64,000 nucleotides of DNA from Dysgonomonas sp. 25. GTDB lineage: Bacteria > Bacteroidota > Bacteroidia > Bacteroidales > Dysgonomonadaceae. The notes below the pieces were generated by a model. That model was not told the origin of the DNA, searched no databases, and saw nothing but the letters and a program-made list of their open reading frames with translations. The translations under genes and the position numbers were made by a program. The stretch is from positions 1-64,000 of the forward strand of contig NZ_QVMN01000011.1 of assembly GCF_010501075.1 (NCBI RefSeq), in the 5' to 3' direction. Every line of letters begins with the position of its first letter. Position 1 is the stretch's first letter. Shown here piece by piece: positions 46,082-55,046 of the stretch.

Positions 46082-48571
46082 ATGAGAAAGATATTGTGTA
46101 CATTTTTAGCTTGTTGCGCGTTGCCTTTTATGAGTTGCGACGATGCGCAATTGTTGGAATATGACGTTATCAAAAATGATTTGCGTGCACCGGCCTATCC
46201 GCTGATCACGATCGACCCGTATACGAGCGGTTGGTCTATGACGGATAAGTTGTATGACGAAAATGTAAAACATTGGACAGGAAAAGAATTTCCGCTGATT
46301 GGTGTGCTCAAAGTCGATGGCGAAACCTATCGCTTTATGGGAGTGGAAAAAATGCCGCTCGACCCGATTGCCGCTATCTCGACCGAAAAGAAATGGCTGG
46401 GAAAATATACTTTCACCAAGCCTCAAAACGGATGGGAGAAGACAGCATTCAACGACAATGCGTGGAAAGAAGGCGAAGCTGCCTTCGGTACGCCGGACGA
46501 ATTGAATGTGAAAACATTGTGGCAGACAAAAGATGTCTGGGTAAGGCGAGATATCCAAATCACACAGAATCTGGCAGGGAAAAAACTATTTCTGGAATAT
46601 TCTCATGACGATACTTTCGAATTGTACATCAATGGTATACAATTGGTAAAAACCGGATACGAATGGCGCAAGAATGTCTTAGTGCCTATTCCGGACGAAA
46701 TAGCTAAAACCATAGTACAGGGCGAGAAAACAGTTATAGCAGCCCATTGCAACAACCGCACAGGCGGCGCATTGGTTGATTTCGGCCTATACGTCGAAAG
46801 CGATACAAAATGTTATCTGGGACAAACGGCACAACAGACATCAGTGGATGTGCAGGCCACCCAGACACATTACACCTTCGATTGCGGCAACGTAGAGCTG
46901 AAAGTTTCATTCATGGCTCCGCTATTGATGGACGATCTGGAACTTGTTTCCCGTCCTGTAAACTATATCAGCTACGCTGTATCGTCGAAAGACGGACAGG
47001 AGCATGATGTAGACCTCTACCTCGAAGGTTCGCCTAACTGGGCATTGAACTTCCCTATTCAGGACAACAAAGCCGAAGCATATCAGAAAGATGGCCTTGT
47101 TTACCTCAAAACGGGAAGCACCACTCAGGACATTTTAGGCAAACGCGGCGATGATATCCGCATCGACTGGGGATACTTCTACTTGGCAAGCGAAACGGCT
47201 AATACCACTTACAGCGTAGGCAATCCGTTCGAATTACGTCAGGCATTCGTTCAGAACAGTGTATTGACGAACGACGGAGCAGAAAAAGAGAGAGCTTCTC
47301 TCGCTTTGGTACACGATTTGGGTAAAACGAAATCGGCAAATGGCAAATTTATGCTTGGTTACGATGATATTTACTCTATCCAGTATTTCGGCGACAACCT
47401 GCGCCCATACTGGAACAAGGACGGAAGCAAAACCATCGAAAATGCATTCGCTCAGGCTGCGAAAGACTATGTCTCTTTGCGTGAGAAATGTTATGTGTTC
47501 GACAAAGAATTGATGGAAAGCGCCCGCAAAGTAGGCGGACAGAAATATGCCGAGTTGTGTGCTTTGGCTTACCGTCAGTCTATTTCGGCTCATAAATTGG
47601 TAGAAGCACCGAACGGTGACCTGCTCTTCCTCTCGAAAGAGAATTTTAGTAACGGTTCTATTGGTACGGTGGATGTTACCTATCCGTCGGCACCATTGTT
47701 CCTGTACTATAACCCCGAACTGGCAAAAGGCTTGCTCAATCATATCTTCTATTACAGCGAAAGTGGAAAATGGAAGAAACCTTTCCCATCGCACGATGTA
47801 GGTACTTATCCATTAGCTAACGGACAAACTTATGGCGACGATATGCCGGTGGAAGAGGCTGGAAACATGCTTACGCTCGCTGCTGCTGTGACGGCTATCG
47901 AAGGAAACGCAACCTATGCCGAAAAGCATTGGGATGTGATGACTATCTGGGCGGACTATCTGTCGGAAAACGGCTTAGACCCCGATAATCAACTTTGTAC
48001 CGACGACTTTGCCGGGCACTTTGCTCACAATGTCAACCTTTCGGTGAAAGCTATTATGGGTGTGGCATCGTATGGTTACATGGCAGAAAAAATGGGTAAA
48101 CAAGACATTGCCGACAAATACAAAAACAAGGCCAAAGAGATGGCTGCTGAATGGATGAAAATGGCTGACGATGGCGACCACTACCGTCTGACGTTCGACA
48201 AAGCCGGCACATGGAGCCAGAAATACAACCTCATTTGGGATAAACTCCTGAATTGGAATATCTTCCCGGCAGAAGTGAGAGAAAAAGAAATAGCTTACTA
48301 CCTGACCAAACAGAATGAGTACGGCCTGCCATTGGACAACCGTTCCACTTACACCAAATCCGACTGGATTATGTGGACAGCCACACTGGCAAGCGATCAG
48401 GCTACTTTCGAAACATTCATCAACCCGGTTCATAAATTTATGAACGAAACCGAAGACCGCATCCCGATGTCTGACTGGTACTACACCGACAGCAAGAAAC
48501 ACGTAGGTTTCCAGGCACGTTCGGTTGTGGGTGGCTATTACATCAAGATGCTCGAAGAGAAATTGAAATAA
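46082..48571 (+). CDS. DUF4964/DUF5127/DUF4965/DUF1793 protein (glutaminase A-like)
   Basis: 829 residues; SpII signal FMSC (C19). It carries the multi-domain order of the GtaA-like family: an N-terminal beta region (APAYPLITIDPYTSGWSM), a middle beta domain, and a C-terminal (alpha/alpha)6 toroid with DDFAGHFAHNVNLSVKAIMG and WNIFPAEVREKEIAYYL. A fungal member was named glutaminase A, but the Bacteroidota versions sit in glycan loci and look like glycosidases, so amidase activity is doubtful. Residues about 110-225 resemble an inserted jelly-roll binding domain (WVRRDIQITQNLAGKKLFLEY, cut here). Confidence 0.8.
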   Translation: MRKILCTFLACCALPFMSCDDAQLLEYDVIKNDLRAPAYPLITIDPYTSGWSMTDKLYDENVKHWTGKEFPLIGVLKVDGETYRFMGVEKMPLDPIAAISTEKKWLGKYTFTKPQNGWEKTAFNDNAWKEGEAAFGTPDELNVKTLWQTKDVWVRRDIQITQNLAGKKLFLEYSHDDTFELYINGIQLVKTGYEWRKNVLVPIPDEIAKTIVQGEKTVIAAHCNNRTGGALVDFGLYVESDTKCYLGQTAQQTSVDVQATQTHYTFDCGNVELKVSFMAPLLMDDLELVSRPVNYISYAVSSKDGQEHDVDLYLEGSPNWALNFPIQDNKAEAYQKDGLVYLKTGSTTQDILGKRGDDIRIDWGYFYLASETANTTYSVGNPFELRQAFVQNSVLTNDGAEKERASLALVHDLGKTKSANGKFMLGYDDIYSIQYFGDNLRPYWNKDGSKTIENAFAQAAKDYVSLREKCYVFDKELMESARKVGGQKYAELCALAYRQSISAHKLVEAPNGDLLFLSKENFSNGSIGTVDVTYPSAPLFLYYNPELAKGLLNHIFYYSESGKWKKPFPSHDVGTYPLANGQTYGDDMPVEEAGNMLTLAAAVTAIEGNATYAEKHWDVMTIWADYLSENGLDPDNQLCTDDFAGHFAHNVNLSVKAIMGVASYGYMAEKMGKQDIADKYKNKAKEMAAEWMKMADDGDHYRLTFDKAGTWSQKYNLIWDKLLNWNIFPAEVREKEIAYYLTKQNEYGLPLDNRSTYTKSDWIMWTATLASDQATFETFINPVHKFMNETEDRIPMSDWYYTDSKKHVGFQARSVVGGYYIKMLEEKLK

Positions 48572-48631
48572 TTAAGATAAAAGATTCAGCGGAATCGTAT
48601 TAAGACTAAGGTTAATTAAAGGTTAGTTTGT

Positions 48632-48662
48632 TAAAGGGAATTGCATTGCGCAGTTCCCTTTA
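48632..48662 (+). terminator. Terminator after the DUF4965 gene
   Basis: A 12-bp stem built from TAAAGGGAATTG and CAGTTCCCTTTA (one G-U) around a 7-base loop, then TATTATCT. Confidence 0.75.
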
Positions 48663-49046
48663 TATTATCTGATATGCTTGCTTTTGCGATAAGATGACTA
48701 TTTTTGTGAATGCTTGCTGATTTATTGTTACAAGTTTATCTATGTTGGAATAGTTGACAAGTTGACAAGATACGAGTATACAAGTTACGAGTAAATAAGT
48801 TTACGAGAAAAAGGTAACTTTGCAAAAACGTCGAGAATACGTATACGTTTGTTACTTTTTTGCTATCCCGAGTCGGTGCGAGGGAGTTCTTGCTGAAAGC
48901 GTAACGGGATGCCTCAGATAGACTTCGGCAAGACAAGCGTGTATACCGCTTTATGGCCTTTGCGTAAAACCTTAGTGTTCTTCGTGGTTAGGTAATAGAG
49001 AAATAACCAGATTGTGATATTAATAACTTAAAAACCTCAATAAAAC
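48663..49046. other. Repeat-rich intergenic region upstream of the GH43 gene
   Basis: No gene. It contains TTTATCTATGT (48735-48745), GTTGACAAGTTGACAAG and AGTTACGAGTA-type degenerate repeats (about 48753-48812), and a full -7 match TAACTTTG (48815-48822). The 10-bp palindrome ACGTATACGT (48839-48848) follows, then a hairpin formed by GCTATCCCG (48862-48870) and CGGGATGC (48905-48912, one bulge). The 3' part resembles dispersed intergenic sequence. A second -7 match TATTTTTG lies at 48699-48706. Confidence 0.5.
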
Positions 49047-50054
49047 ATGAAAAATCTACTCCTGTTATTTACAGCCCTTTTTACTTTTGCTTCATGCTCG
49101 GGTAGCTCCGGCGATTCGGACGATAAAGGGAAAAAGGAAGCTAAAACCTATTCCAATCCTGTATTGAATTTCAGTATGCCCGACCCGACTATTATCAAGG
49201 GGCAGGACGACTATTTCTATCTTTATGCGACGGAGGATATCCGCAATACGCCGATATATAAGTCTAAAAACCTGATTGACTGGCAATCGGTAGGGACGGC
49301 GTTCACCAACGAAACCCGCCCGTCTTTCGAGCCAAAAGGAGGACTTTGGGCGCCCGATATCAACTATATAAACGGGAAGTATGTCCTTTACTATTCCATG
49401 TCGGTGTGGGGTGGGGAGCAGACTTGCGGCATAGGCGTTGCCGTAGCCGATAAGCCCGAAGGCCCTTTTACGGATAAGGGAAAACTGTTCAGAAGCAACG
49501 AGATAGGCGTGACCAACTCGATAGACCAGTTCTATATAGAAGAGGATGGCAAGAAATATATGTTCTGGGGAAGTTTCAGAGGTATTTACGCTATCGAGCT
49601 TTCCGACGATGGGCTATCAATCAAGCCCGGAGCCGAAAAGGTACACGTTGCCGGAACAGCCTTCGAAGGAACGTATATCCATAAGCATGGAAACTATTAC
49701 TACTTCTTTGCCTCTATCGGCTCATGCTGCGAAGGCGTAAACAGTACCTATCAACTGGTTGTAGCCCGCTCAGAGAGCCTGTTCGGCCCGTATGTCAACA
49801 AGGCCGGCGTGAATGTGCTGGACAACGGCTTCGATGTCGTTATCGGCCCTAACGACCGTTTTGTAGGTAACGGACACTGCTCGGAAATTGTGCAGGACGA
49901 TAAAGGCAACGATTGGCTGCTTTATCATGGAGTGGACAAACAAAATCCTCGCGGACGTGTATTGCTGCTCGATAAGGTAGAATGGGTAGACGGATGGCCT
50001 GTGGTAGCCAACGGAAGCCCGTCGCTGTCGGCGGAAGTGCCTGCATTCGAGTAA
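49047..50054 (+). CDS. GH43 family glycosidase lipoprotein
   Basis: 335 residues; SpII signal FASC (C17). It is a five-bladed propeller with the three GH43 carboxylates: base in MPDPTIIKG (D46), pKa modulator in NSIDQFYIEE (D160), and acid in AFEGTYIHK (E207). The profile resembles arabinan or arabinofuranoside-active members (GLWAPDINYINGKYVLYYS), but GH43 also includes xylosidases and galactosidases. No extra binding domain. It sits 475 bases after the GH2/DUF4965 pair, so it may have its own promoter. Confidence 0.9.
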   Translation: MKNLLLLFTALFTFASCSGSSGDSDDKGKKEAKTYSNPVLNFSMPDPTIIKGQDDYFYLYATEDIRNTPIYKSKNLIDWQSVGTAFTNETRPSFEPKGGLWAPDINYINGKYVLYYSMSVWGGEQTCGIGVAVADKPEGPFTDKGKLFRSNEIGVTNSIDQFYIEEDGKKYMFWGSFRGIYAIELSDDGLSIKPGAEKVHVAGTAFEGTYIHKHGNYYYFFASIGSCCEGVNSTYQLVVARSESLFGPYVNKAGVNVLDNGFDVVIGPNDRFVGNGHCSEIVQDDKGNDWLLYHGVDKQNPRGRVLLLDKVEWVDGWPVVANGSPSLSAEVPAFE

Positions 50055-50070
50055 TATATATGTAGAGAGA

Positions 50071-50104
50071 GAAAGGCTGCACTCTGTAAAAGAGGCAGCC
50101 TTTC
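50071..50104. terminator. Bidirectional terminator between GH43 and GH92 genes
   Basis: Perfect 10-bp stem GAAAGGCTGC/GCAGCCTTTC with an inner CTCT/AGAG stem, between convergent genes. Confidence 0.85.
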
Positions 50105-50124
50105 CGTGTGTAATATTAATGCTA

Positions 50125-52494
50125 TTAATGTTTGATGTTAAGGTTCGGTTCGTTACCCATTTTCAATTTGAGTGTTCCACCGTTGACAACGTCGGCAAAT
50201 GGTATGAATACCGAATTTTGCTCTTTGCTATTGTTGCTAATCGATTGAATATACATGTTTTCGGGTGAGTTATTTTCCACTTCTATCACGAACTTCTCCC
50301 CTTTGTAGTAGTCCTTATTCAGCTTGATTTCGATGCGGTCGAATACCGGGCTTCCGATTTGGAATTGCGGATTGATTTCGGTCAATCCTTTCACGTCGAA
50401 TAGTCCGATGCCGGCCATAACGTACCAAGCGCCTAATTGCCCCTGATCCTCGTCCTGTCCGTATCCGTATCCATGAAGCCCGTCGGTTCCGTAGAACTCG
50501 TTGCAGATGGTACGCACCCATTTCTGTGTCAGATAAGGCTTGCCCGAGAAGTTGAACATCCAGGAGATATGCAGGTTGGGTTGGTTGCCATGATTGTAGA
50601 GGGCATGTACACCCGCAAAGGCATTGACCGTCTTACCCCCGCCGAAGGTGTCTTCCTGCGAAAGGACGAAAATGCTGTCGAGACGGTTGTTGAATACATC
50701 GTTTCCGACCTTCTCCACCAACTTTTCGGGTTCGTGAGGCACATAGAAGGTGTATTGTATAGCATTCCCTTCCTGAAAGCCTTCCCAAGCGGCCAACGGG
50801 TTGAAGTCTTTGAGGAACTTGCCATCCATCGTACGCGGACGGATAAGCTCGGTCTTGGGGTCGAAGAGGTTTTCCCAGTTCGAAGCCAGTTTCGACAATC
50901 TTTGGTAGTCATCTTCCTTACCCAACTGTTTAGCAAACTGCGCTACGGCGTAACTGCTGAAAGCGTATTCCATCGTATGTGAAGCCCCGAAAGCAGAGCC
51001 TTCGGTTGTCAGTTCGCGTGCATAGTAATCGGCATTGGAAACGTAAGGGGAATAGCCTTTTTTGACAAATGCGCCGACATCGAGTTTCCCTGCTCCGGCA
51101 GGGCGGTTCGTACCGTCTATCTCGTTTTTCAAGGCAGCTTCGTAACCCAGATTGTAGTCGAAATTGCGGATGCCGCAGTTGTAGGCAGATGCAATAGCCA
51201 GACTGGTAAAGTTTGTCCCTACGCCCGAAACGTATTTACTGTTGGCAATACCGTCGCCCAGCCAGCCAGTTTCTTGGTAGACCAGTAGTTGCCCTTGAAT
51301 CCAGTCGGCATAATACTCGGGATAGGCGATAGCCCATAGCTGGGTGAGATTCCAGAAAGCCCCCCAGATAGCATCGGTATTATAGAAATTGTGTACGGGT
51401 TGATTGTCCTTGCCCAAGGCAATCTGTCCCACAGTTCCGTCATTCTTGGGATAAGCGCCATTGACGTCGTTTGCCAATCCGCGCCCCAACAGGGCATGAT
51501 ACAAGCCTGTGTAGAACTTGACCTTATCTTCTTTTCGTCCGCCTTCGACGGTGATACGTCCCAGATACTCGTTCCAGATGTCGAGTGCCTGTTCTTTAGC
51601 TGTATCGAAGTCCATATCGGGAGCTTCGGTTTCGAAGTTGAGTCTGGCATTCTCGATAGAGGTGAACGACTGTCCCATCTTCACGGTGATTTGCTCATCG
51701 GCTGAGGTTTTGTAGGCTACAGCCATGCAAGCGCCCGTGCCTTTGATCGATTTGCCCGATGCGGGAATTTCGCCTCTTTTGAATACTTTGACATCCGCTG
51801 CCGGTTTGCTCAACTTGGCGTAGAAGTACATATTCACGGTTGCCGCGGGTTGATACTTCTTCACATATTCGGGCTTGGTGATAACATAGCCTTCGATGGT
51901 GGTATCGTCTATCATCTTGATATAGGCGTCTTCCACTGCTCCGCTCTCGCCCAGACGATTACCAACGTCGAACAGGATATACGATTCGTCCGACTGCGGG
52001 AAGGTGTAGCGCTGGAAGCCAACCCGTTTGGTGGCAGTCAGCTCGGCTTTGGTGTTGTATTTGTCTAACAGTACCGAATAGTAGCCCGATGTGGCATACT
52101 CATTCTCCTTTTGGAAAGGGGAGCGATAGCCGTTTTCGGGGTTCTCCAGTGTTCCGGGAACTGTTTTGAGTTCTCCCACGACAGGCATCGATAATACCCC
52201 GCCTACCTGAAACTCGTGGAATGTTGCAAACCCTTCGATGGATGTATGTCCGTCTTCGTATCCTACGGCTTCCCATCCTTGTTCGTTTCCGTATGTGCCG
52301 TTTGTCGAGGCTCCCAGTTTGGCCATGCCGAAAGGCACGGCTGCCGGCGTGTAAAAGAACCAACGGCTGTGTATCGTCCCGATATTGGGGTTGACATAAT
52401 CCGATAATCTTTCGCCTTTCTTTTCTTCTTCATTGCATGAAGTGACAAAGAGCAAACATGCCGAAAGAATTACTAATAACTTTAACTGTCTCAT
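50125..52494 (-). CDS. GH92 family alpha-mannosidase-like lipoprotein
   Basis: 789 residues from the ATG at 52494, where an SpII signal starts (FVTSC, C20); the open frame runs 22 codons further upstream. The N-terminal beta-sandwich has YVNPNIGT and PAAVPFGMAKLG. The (alpha/alpha)6 domain has EGNAIQYTFYVPHE, with E575 the likely acid, and DEDQGQLGAWYV, with D681/D683 the likely base. GH92 enzymes are calcium-dependent inverting exo-alpha-mannosidases. The usual VPHD reads VPHE here (E588). It is 17 bases from the gene upstream and belongs to a cluster with phosphomannose isomerase. Confidence 0.9.
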   Translation of the reverse strand: MRQLKLLVILSACLLFVTSCNEEEKKGERLSDYVNPNIGTIHSRWFFYTPAAVPFGMAKLGASTNGTYGNEQGWEAVGYEDGHTSIEGFATFHEFQVGGVLSMPVVGELKTVPGTLENPENGYRSPFQKENEYATSGYYSVLLDKYNTKAELTATKRVGFQRYTFPQSDESYILFDVGNRLGESGAVEDAYIKMIDDTTIEGYVITKPEYVKKYQPAATVNMYFYAKLSKPAADVKVFKRGEIPASGKSIKGTGACMAVAYKTSADEQITVKMGQSFTSIENARLNFETEAPDMDFDTAKEQALDIWNEYLGRITVEGGRKEDKVKFYTGLYHALLGRGLANDVNGAYPKNDGTVGQIALGKDNQPVHNFYNTDAIWGAFWNLTQLWAIAYPEYYADWIQGQLLVYQETGWLGDGIANSKYVSGVGTNFTSLAIASAYNCGIRNFDYNLGYEAALKNEIDGTNRPAGAGKLDVGAFVKKGYSPYVSNADYYARELTTEGSAFGASHTMEYAFSSYAVAQFAKQLGKEDDYQRLSKLASNWENLFDPKTELIRPRTMDGKFLKDFNPLAAWEGFQEGNAIQYTFYVPHEPEKLVEKVGNDVFNNRLDSIFVLSQEDTFGGGKTVNAFAGVHALYNHGNQPNLHISWMFNFSGKPYLTQKWVRTICNEFYGTDGLHGYGYGQDEDQGQLGAWYVMAGIGLFDVKGLTEINPQFQIGSPVFDRIEIKLNKDYYKGEKFVIEVENNSPENMYIQSISNNSKEQNSVFIPFADVVNGGTLKLKMGNEPNLNIKH

Positions 52495-52511
52495 TATCGA
52501 TTGTTTAATAT

Positions 52512-53822
52512 TTAATTGTTTTCTGCCATATTTTCTTCGAATAGCTGGATAGACTTCCACAGAACACCTGCTGAACCTTTAAATAATCCTGCACCCCGAG
52601 GTTCGCCTGCCGGTGTCCACCATTCATAAAATCCGTTGTGTTTGATAACTCTGTCGAGCATAGGCGAGATAGCTTCGTAGGCTTCTTCGTACATGCCGTT
52701 TTCGATAAGTTGCTGCACGGTTCGTCCGCCGAACCATGTCCAGTCTCCTCCATTCTGATAGCCATATTCGCCCATCCCTTCGTTCTTGAAATATCCGTTA
52801 GGATATACAGGATACATCGTCAGTCCGATGGTTTGCGCATTGGCTGCCTGCACATTTCTTTTCATCTGCTCGTAAGCGCCTTTGATTTCCTCTCGCGATA
52901 GTAATCCTGCTTCCATTGCGATGGTTGTTCCGCCATGATAGTAAATGGCATTTTCGTCAAAATCGGCTGGGAATGGCGAATCGTCTAAGTAAATGTGCGG
53001 TATGAACTTCTGTTTGCCGGCATCCCAGAGGTGCTTTCGTGTATTGTTATGGAGTTCTTCCGATTTAGACTTCCAGAAGTCGATTTCTTCTTGCTTGCGG
53101 GCAATAGATGTATAGTTGTTTATGGCAATGATAAACATGGCATTGTCGTATATATCTATTGTCAGATGAGAAGAACTGTCTAAGCTGACGCCCCACTCAT
53201 GCTCGGGTTGCACGTCGCCCCAGTCGGCGGTGGTTGCTCCCCACAGCAGGCCATACTTTTCATTATATCTTTCGTTCAGCAGGAAGTGCATGGCATCGCT
53301 CATGCGTTGTTCGACAGTACGTTCGCCTATCTTTTCATCCAGTATTGACGTGTCGCCGGTGGCTTGTATATATTTGAATACGGCTTGTATGAGGGACGAT
53401 TCCTGATCTGTTTCGACCGTATTTTTATGGGCTGCCACATGGGGTGCATACTCAGAGAGGGCATATACATATCCGTAAGTGGCACCCTCTATCGGCGTAT
53501 ATCCGTCGGGAATGTTGCCGTCTTCGCCTTGCAGTTTGAAAAAAGTGAGCAAAGCTTCTTTCGACTTCTCAGGGTCATTTACCCGGCATGCCAGTTCGAT
53601 AAATGTGTTTAAGTCCCTAATCCAAACTTCGGCATAGCTGTCACCTGCCGTGAAGCCACTCTTAACCAGTTCTTCAGCCATTCTTTCCACAGTATGTATC
53701 CGCTCGTCCTGCTGTATTTTCTGGCTGAGTTCTTTACTCATTCTTTGTTTGTCCTCTGCACATGATAGTAGCAAGCAAAAGCAAGCCGCCAGCAAAATGA
53801 ATGGAACCTTCTTTTTGGTCAT
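52512..53822 (-). CDS. Six-hairpin (alpha/alpha)6 glycoside hydrolase lipoprotein
   Basis: 436 residues from the ATG at 53822, where an SpII signal begins (LLLSC, C21); 17 upstream codons are not needed. The fold is an (alpha/alpha)6 barrel with YAEVWIRDLNTFIELA, LLWGATTADWGDV, WTWFGGRTVQQLI and FYEWWTPAGEPRGAGLFKGSAG, most like the GH63/GH15 type clan of inverting enzymes. It does not show the WLRDS motif of GH125 alpha-1,6-mannosidases. The exact family and substrate are uncertain. Its neighbours point to a mannose- or glucose-capped glycan. Confidence 0.75.
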   Translation of the reverse strand: MTKKKVPFILLAACFCLLLSCAEDKQRMSKELSQKIQQDERIHTVERMAEELVKSGFTAGDSYAEVWIRDLNTFIELACRVNDPEKSKEALLTFFKLQGEDGNIPDGYTPIEGATYGYVYALSEYAPHVAAHKNTVETDQESSLIQAVFKYIQATGDTSILDEKIGERTVEQRMSDAMHFLLNERYNEKYGLLWGATTADWGDVQPEHEWGVSLDSSSHLTIDIYDNAMFIIAINNYTSIARKQEEIDFWKSKSEELHNNTRKHLWDAGKQKFIPHIYLDDSPFPADFDENAIYYHGGTTIAMEAGLLSREEIKGAYEQMKRNVQAANAQTIGLTMYPVYPNGYFKNEGMGEYGYQNGGDWTWFGGRTVQQLIENGMYEEAYEAISPMLDRVIKHNGFYEWWTPAGEPRGAGLFKGSAGVLWKSIQLFEENMAENN

Positions 53823-53944
53823 AATCGTTATAATATTTAGCGTTTCTATTGTTTTCATCAGTATAGTCACCAAGGAGAATATGCCACTCGCAGGTCAAAG
53901 ATACGAAACCGCTTTGGCTTGCTGTGAATCTTTCCTGAGAGTGA

Positions 53945-55042
53945 TTAGTTGTCTAACCTATACAGTGCGTAGGCATATGCGCCGAGTGATACGGCTTTGC
54001 TGGTTCCAAGAAAGGTTTTCATGATAACTGATTTCTTGTTCGGATTGTAACTGACTGTTTTGTTCGTATTCGGGACTTTTATATCCACTGTCTTATTCAG
54101 CAGGAACTCTTCGAACTCCCGTTCGTTTGTCAGATCGAAAACGTCCATTTGCAGGCGGGGGAAGCTGGCTCCGGCGAATGTGCCGAGGTTGCTTTTCATC
54201 TCCTTCATCATGGGCGGGATAATGTATTTGGACGCCCCCATAATGCCGCCTCCTATAACCACTATGCCATCGGTGAAGGTCAGCAGGTGCGCTATGGCAT
54301 CGCCCGCTACTTCGCCGAATTGCGCGAAACTGTTTTTGGCCGCCTGTGCATTGCCGGGCTTAGTACCTTCAGCAATATCGAAAATATCTTTAGGGGTAAG
54401 GCTGCTGTCGCTGTTGCCGGTGATTTCGTTGTACACCCTGATGATGGCGCGTATGCTCACGCTTTCTTCGGCTATCATGCCGGGATACAGTTTGTTGCGC
54501 AATGCCCATACGTCGCCTCCGCAGCCATTGTCGCCGGTCAGCAGTTGCCTGTCTATTACCACTCCTGCACCGAAGCCCGTGCCGAAGGTGATGCCTATCA
54601 GGTTTTTGTAGGTTTTCTTATATCCGTGATTGGCCAGCAGGGTGTTTAGCTCGGGCAGCGCTCCGGCTAATGCCTCGCCGTATGCAAAAAGGTTGCCGTC
54701 GTTGTTGATAAAAACGGGTATCTGAAAATGCTCGTGGAGGAATGGCCCTAAAGGCACGCCTCCTCGGAAGGAAGGGAAATTAGGCAGGTCGCCGATGATG
54801 CCGTTTTCGTAGTCGGCAGGGCCGGGGAAGGCAAAGCTAATGGCTACGGGGGCTGTCGATAGCTGGTTCTTTATATGGGTAAAGCCCTGTATCAATGTCT
54901 CGAAGCAATTGTCTAAATTATCCGGATGGGCAGGCAGGCAATAGGGTTCGACTATTTCCTTATTGGCCTGTATGGCAGAGAAGACGAAATTAGTTCCTCC
55001 TGCGTCCAGTGTAAGTACTATACGGTTGTCGTTGCTATACAT
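53945..55042 (-). CDS. ROK-family sugar kinase
   Basis: 365 residues, cytoplasmic. It has the ROK ATP-binding start (LTLDAGGTNFVFSAI), substrate contacts (ISFAFPGPADYENG, INNDGNLFAYGEAL) and the FGTGFGAGVVID glycine loop. The region usually holding the zinc-cysteine cluster reads GDNGCGGDVWAL, so zinc ligands seem incomplete. Likely phosphorylates the hexose brought in by the MFS transporter 4 bases upstream, giving hexose-6-phosphate for the isomerase in the same operon. Mannokinase or glucokinase activity is inferred. Confidence 0.85.
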   Translation of the reverse strand: MYSNDNRIVLTLDAGGTNFVFSAIQANKEIVEPYCLPAHPDNLDNCFETLIQGFTHIKNQLSTAPVAISFAFPGPADYENGIIGDLPNFPSFRGGVPLGPFLHEHFQIPVFINNDGNLFAYGEALAGALPELNTLLANHGYKKTYKNLIGITFGTGFGAGVVIDRQLLTGDNGCGGDVWALRNKLYPGMIAEESVSIRAIIRVYNEITGNSDSSLTPKDIFDIAEGTKPGNAQAAKNSFAQFGEVAGDAIAHLLTFTDGIVVIGGGIMGASKYIIPPMMKEMKSNLGTFAGASFPRLQMDVFDLTNEREFEEFLLNKTVDIKVPNTNKTVSYNPNKKSVIMKTFLGTSKAVSLGAYAYALYRLDN

Positions 55043-55046
55043 GGTA

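Noticed and set aside
52512-53822. GH125 alpha-1,6-mannosidase
   Set aside because: The expected WLRDS-type motif is replaced by VWIRDLNTF, and other blocks differ.
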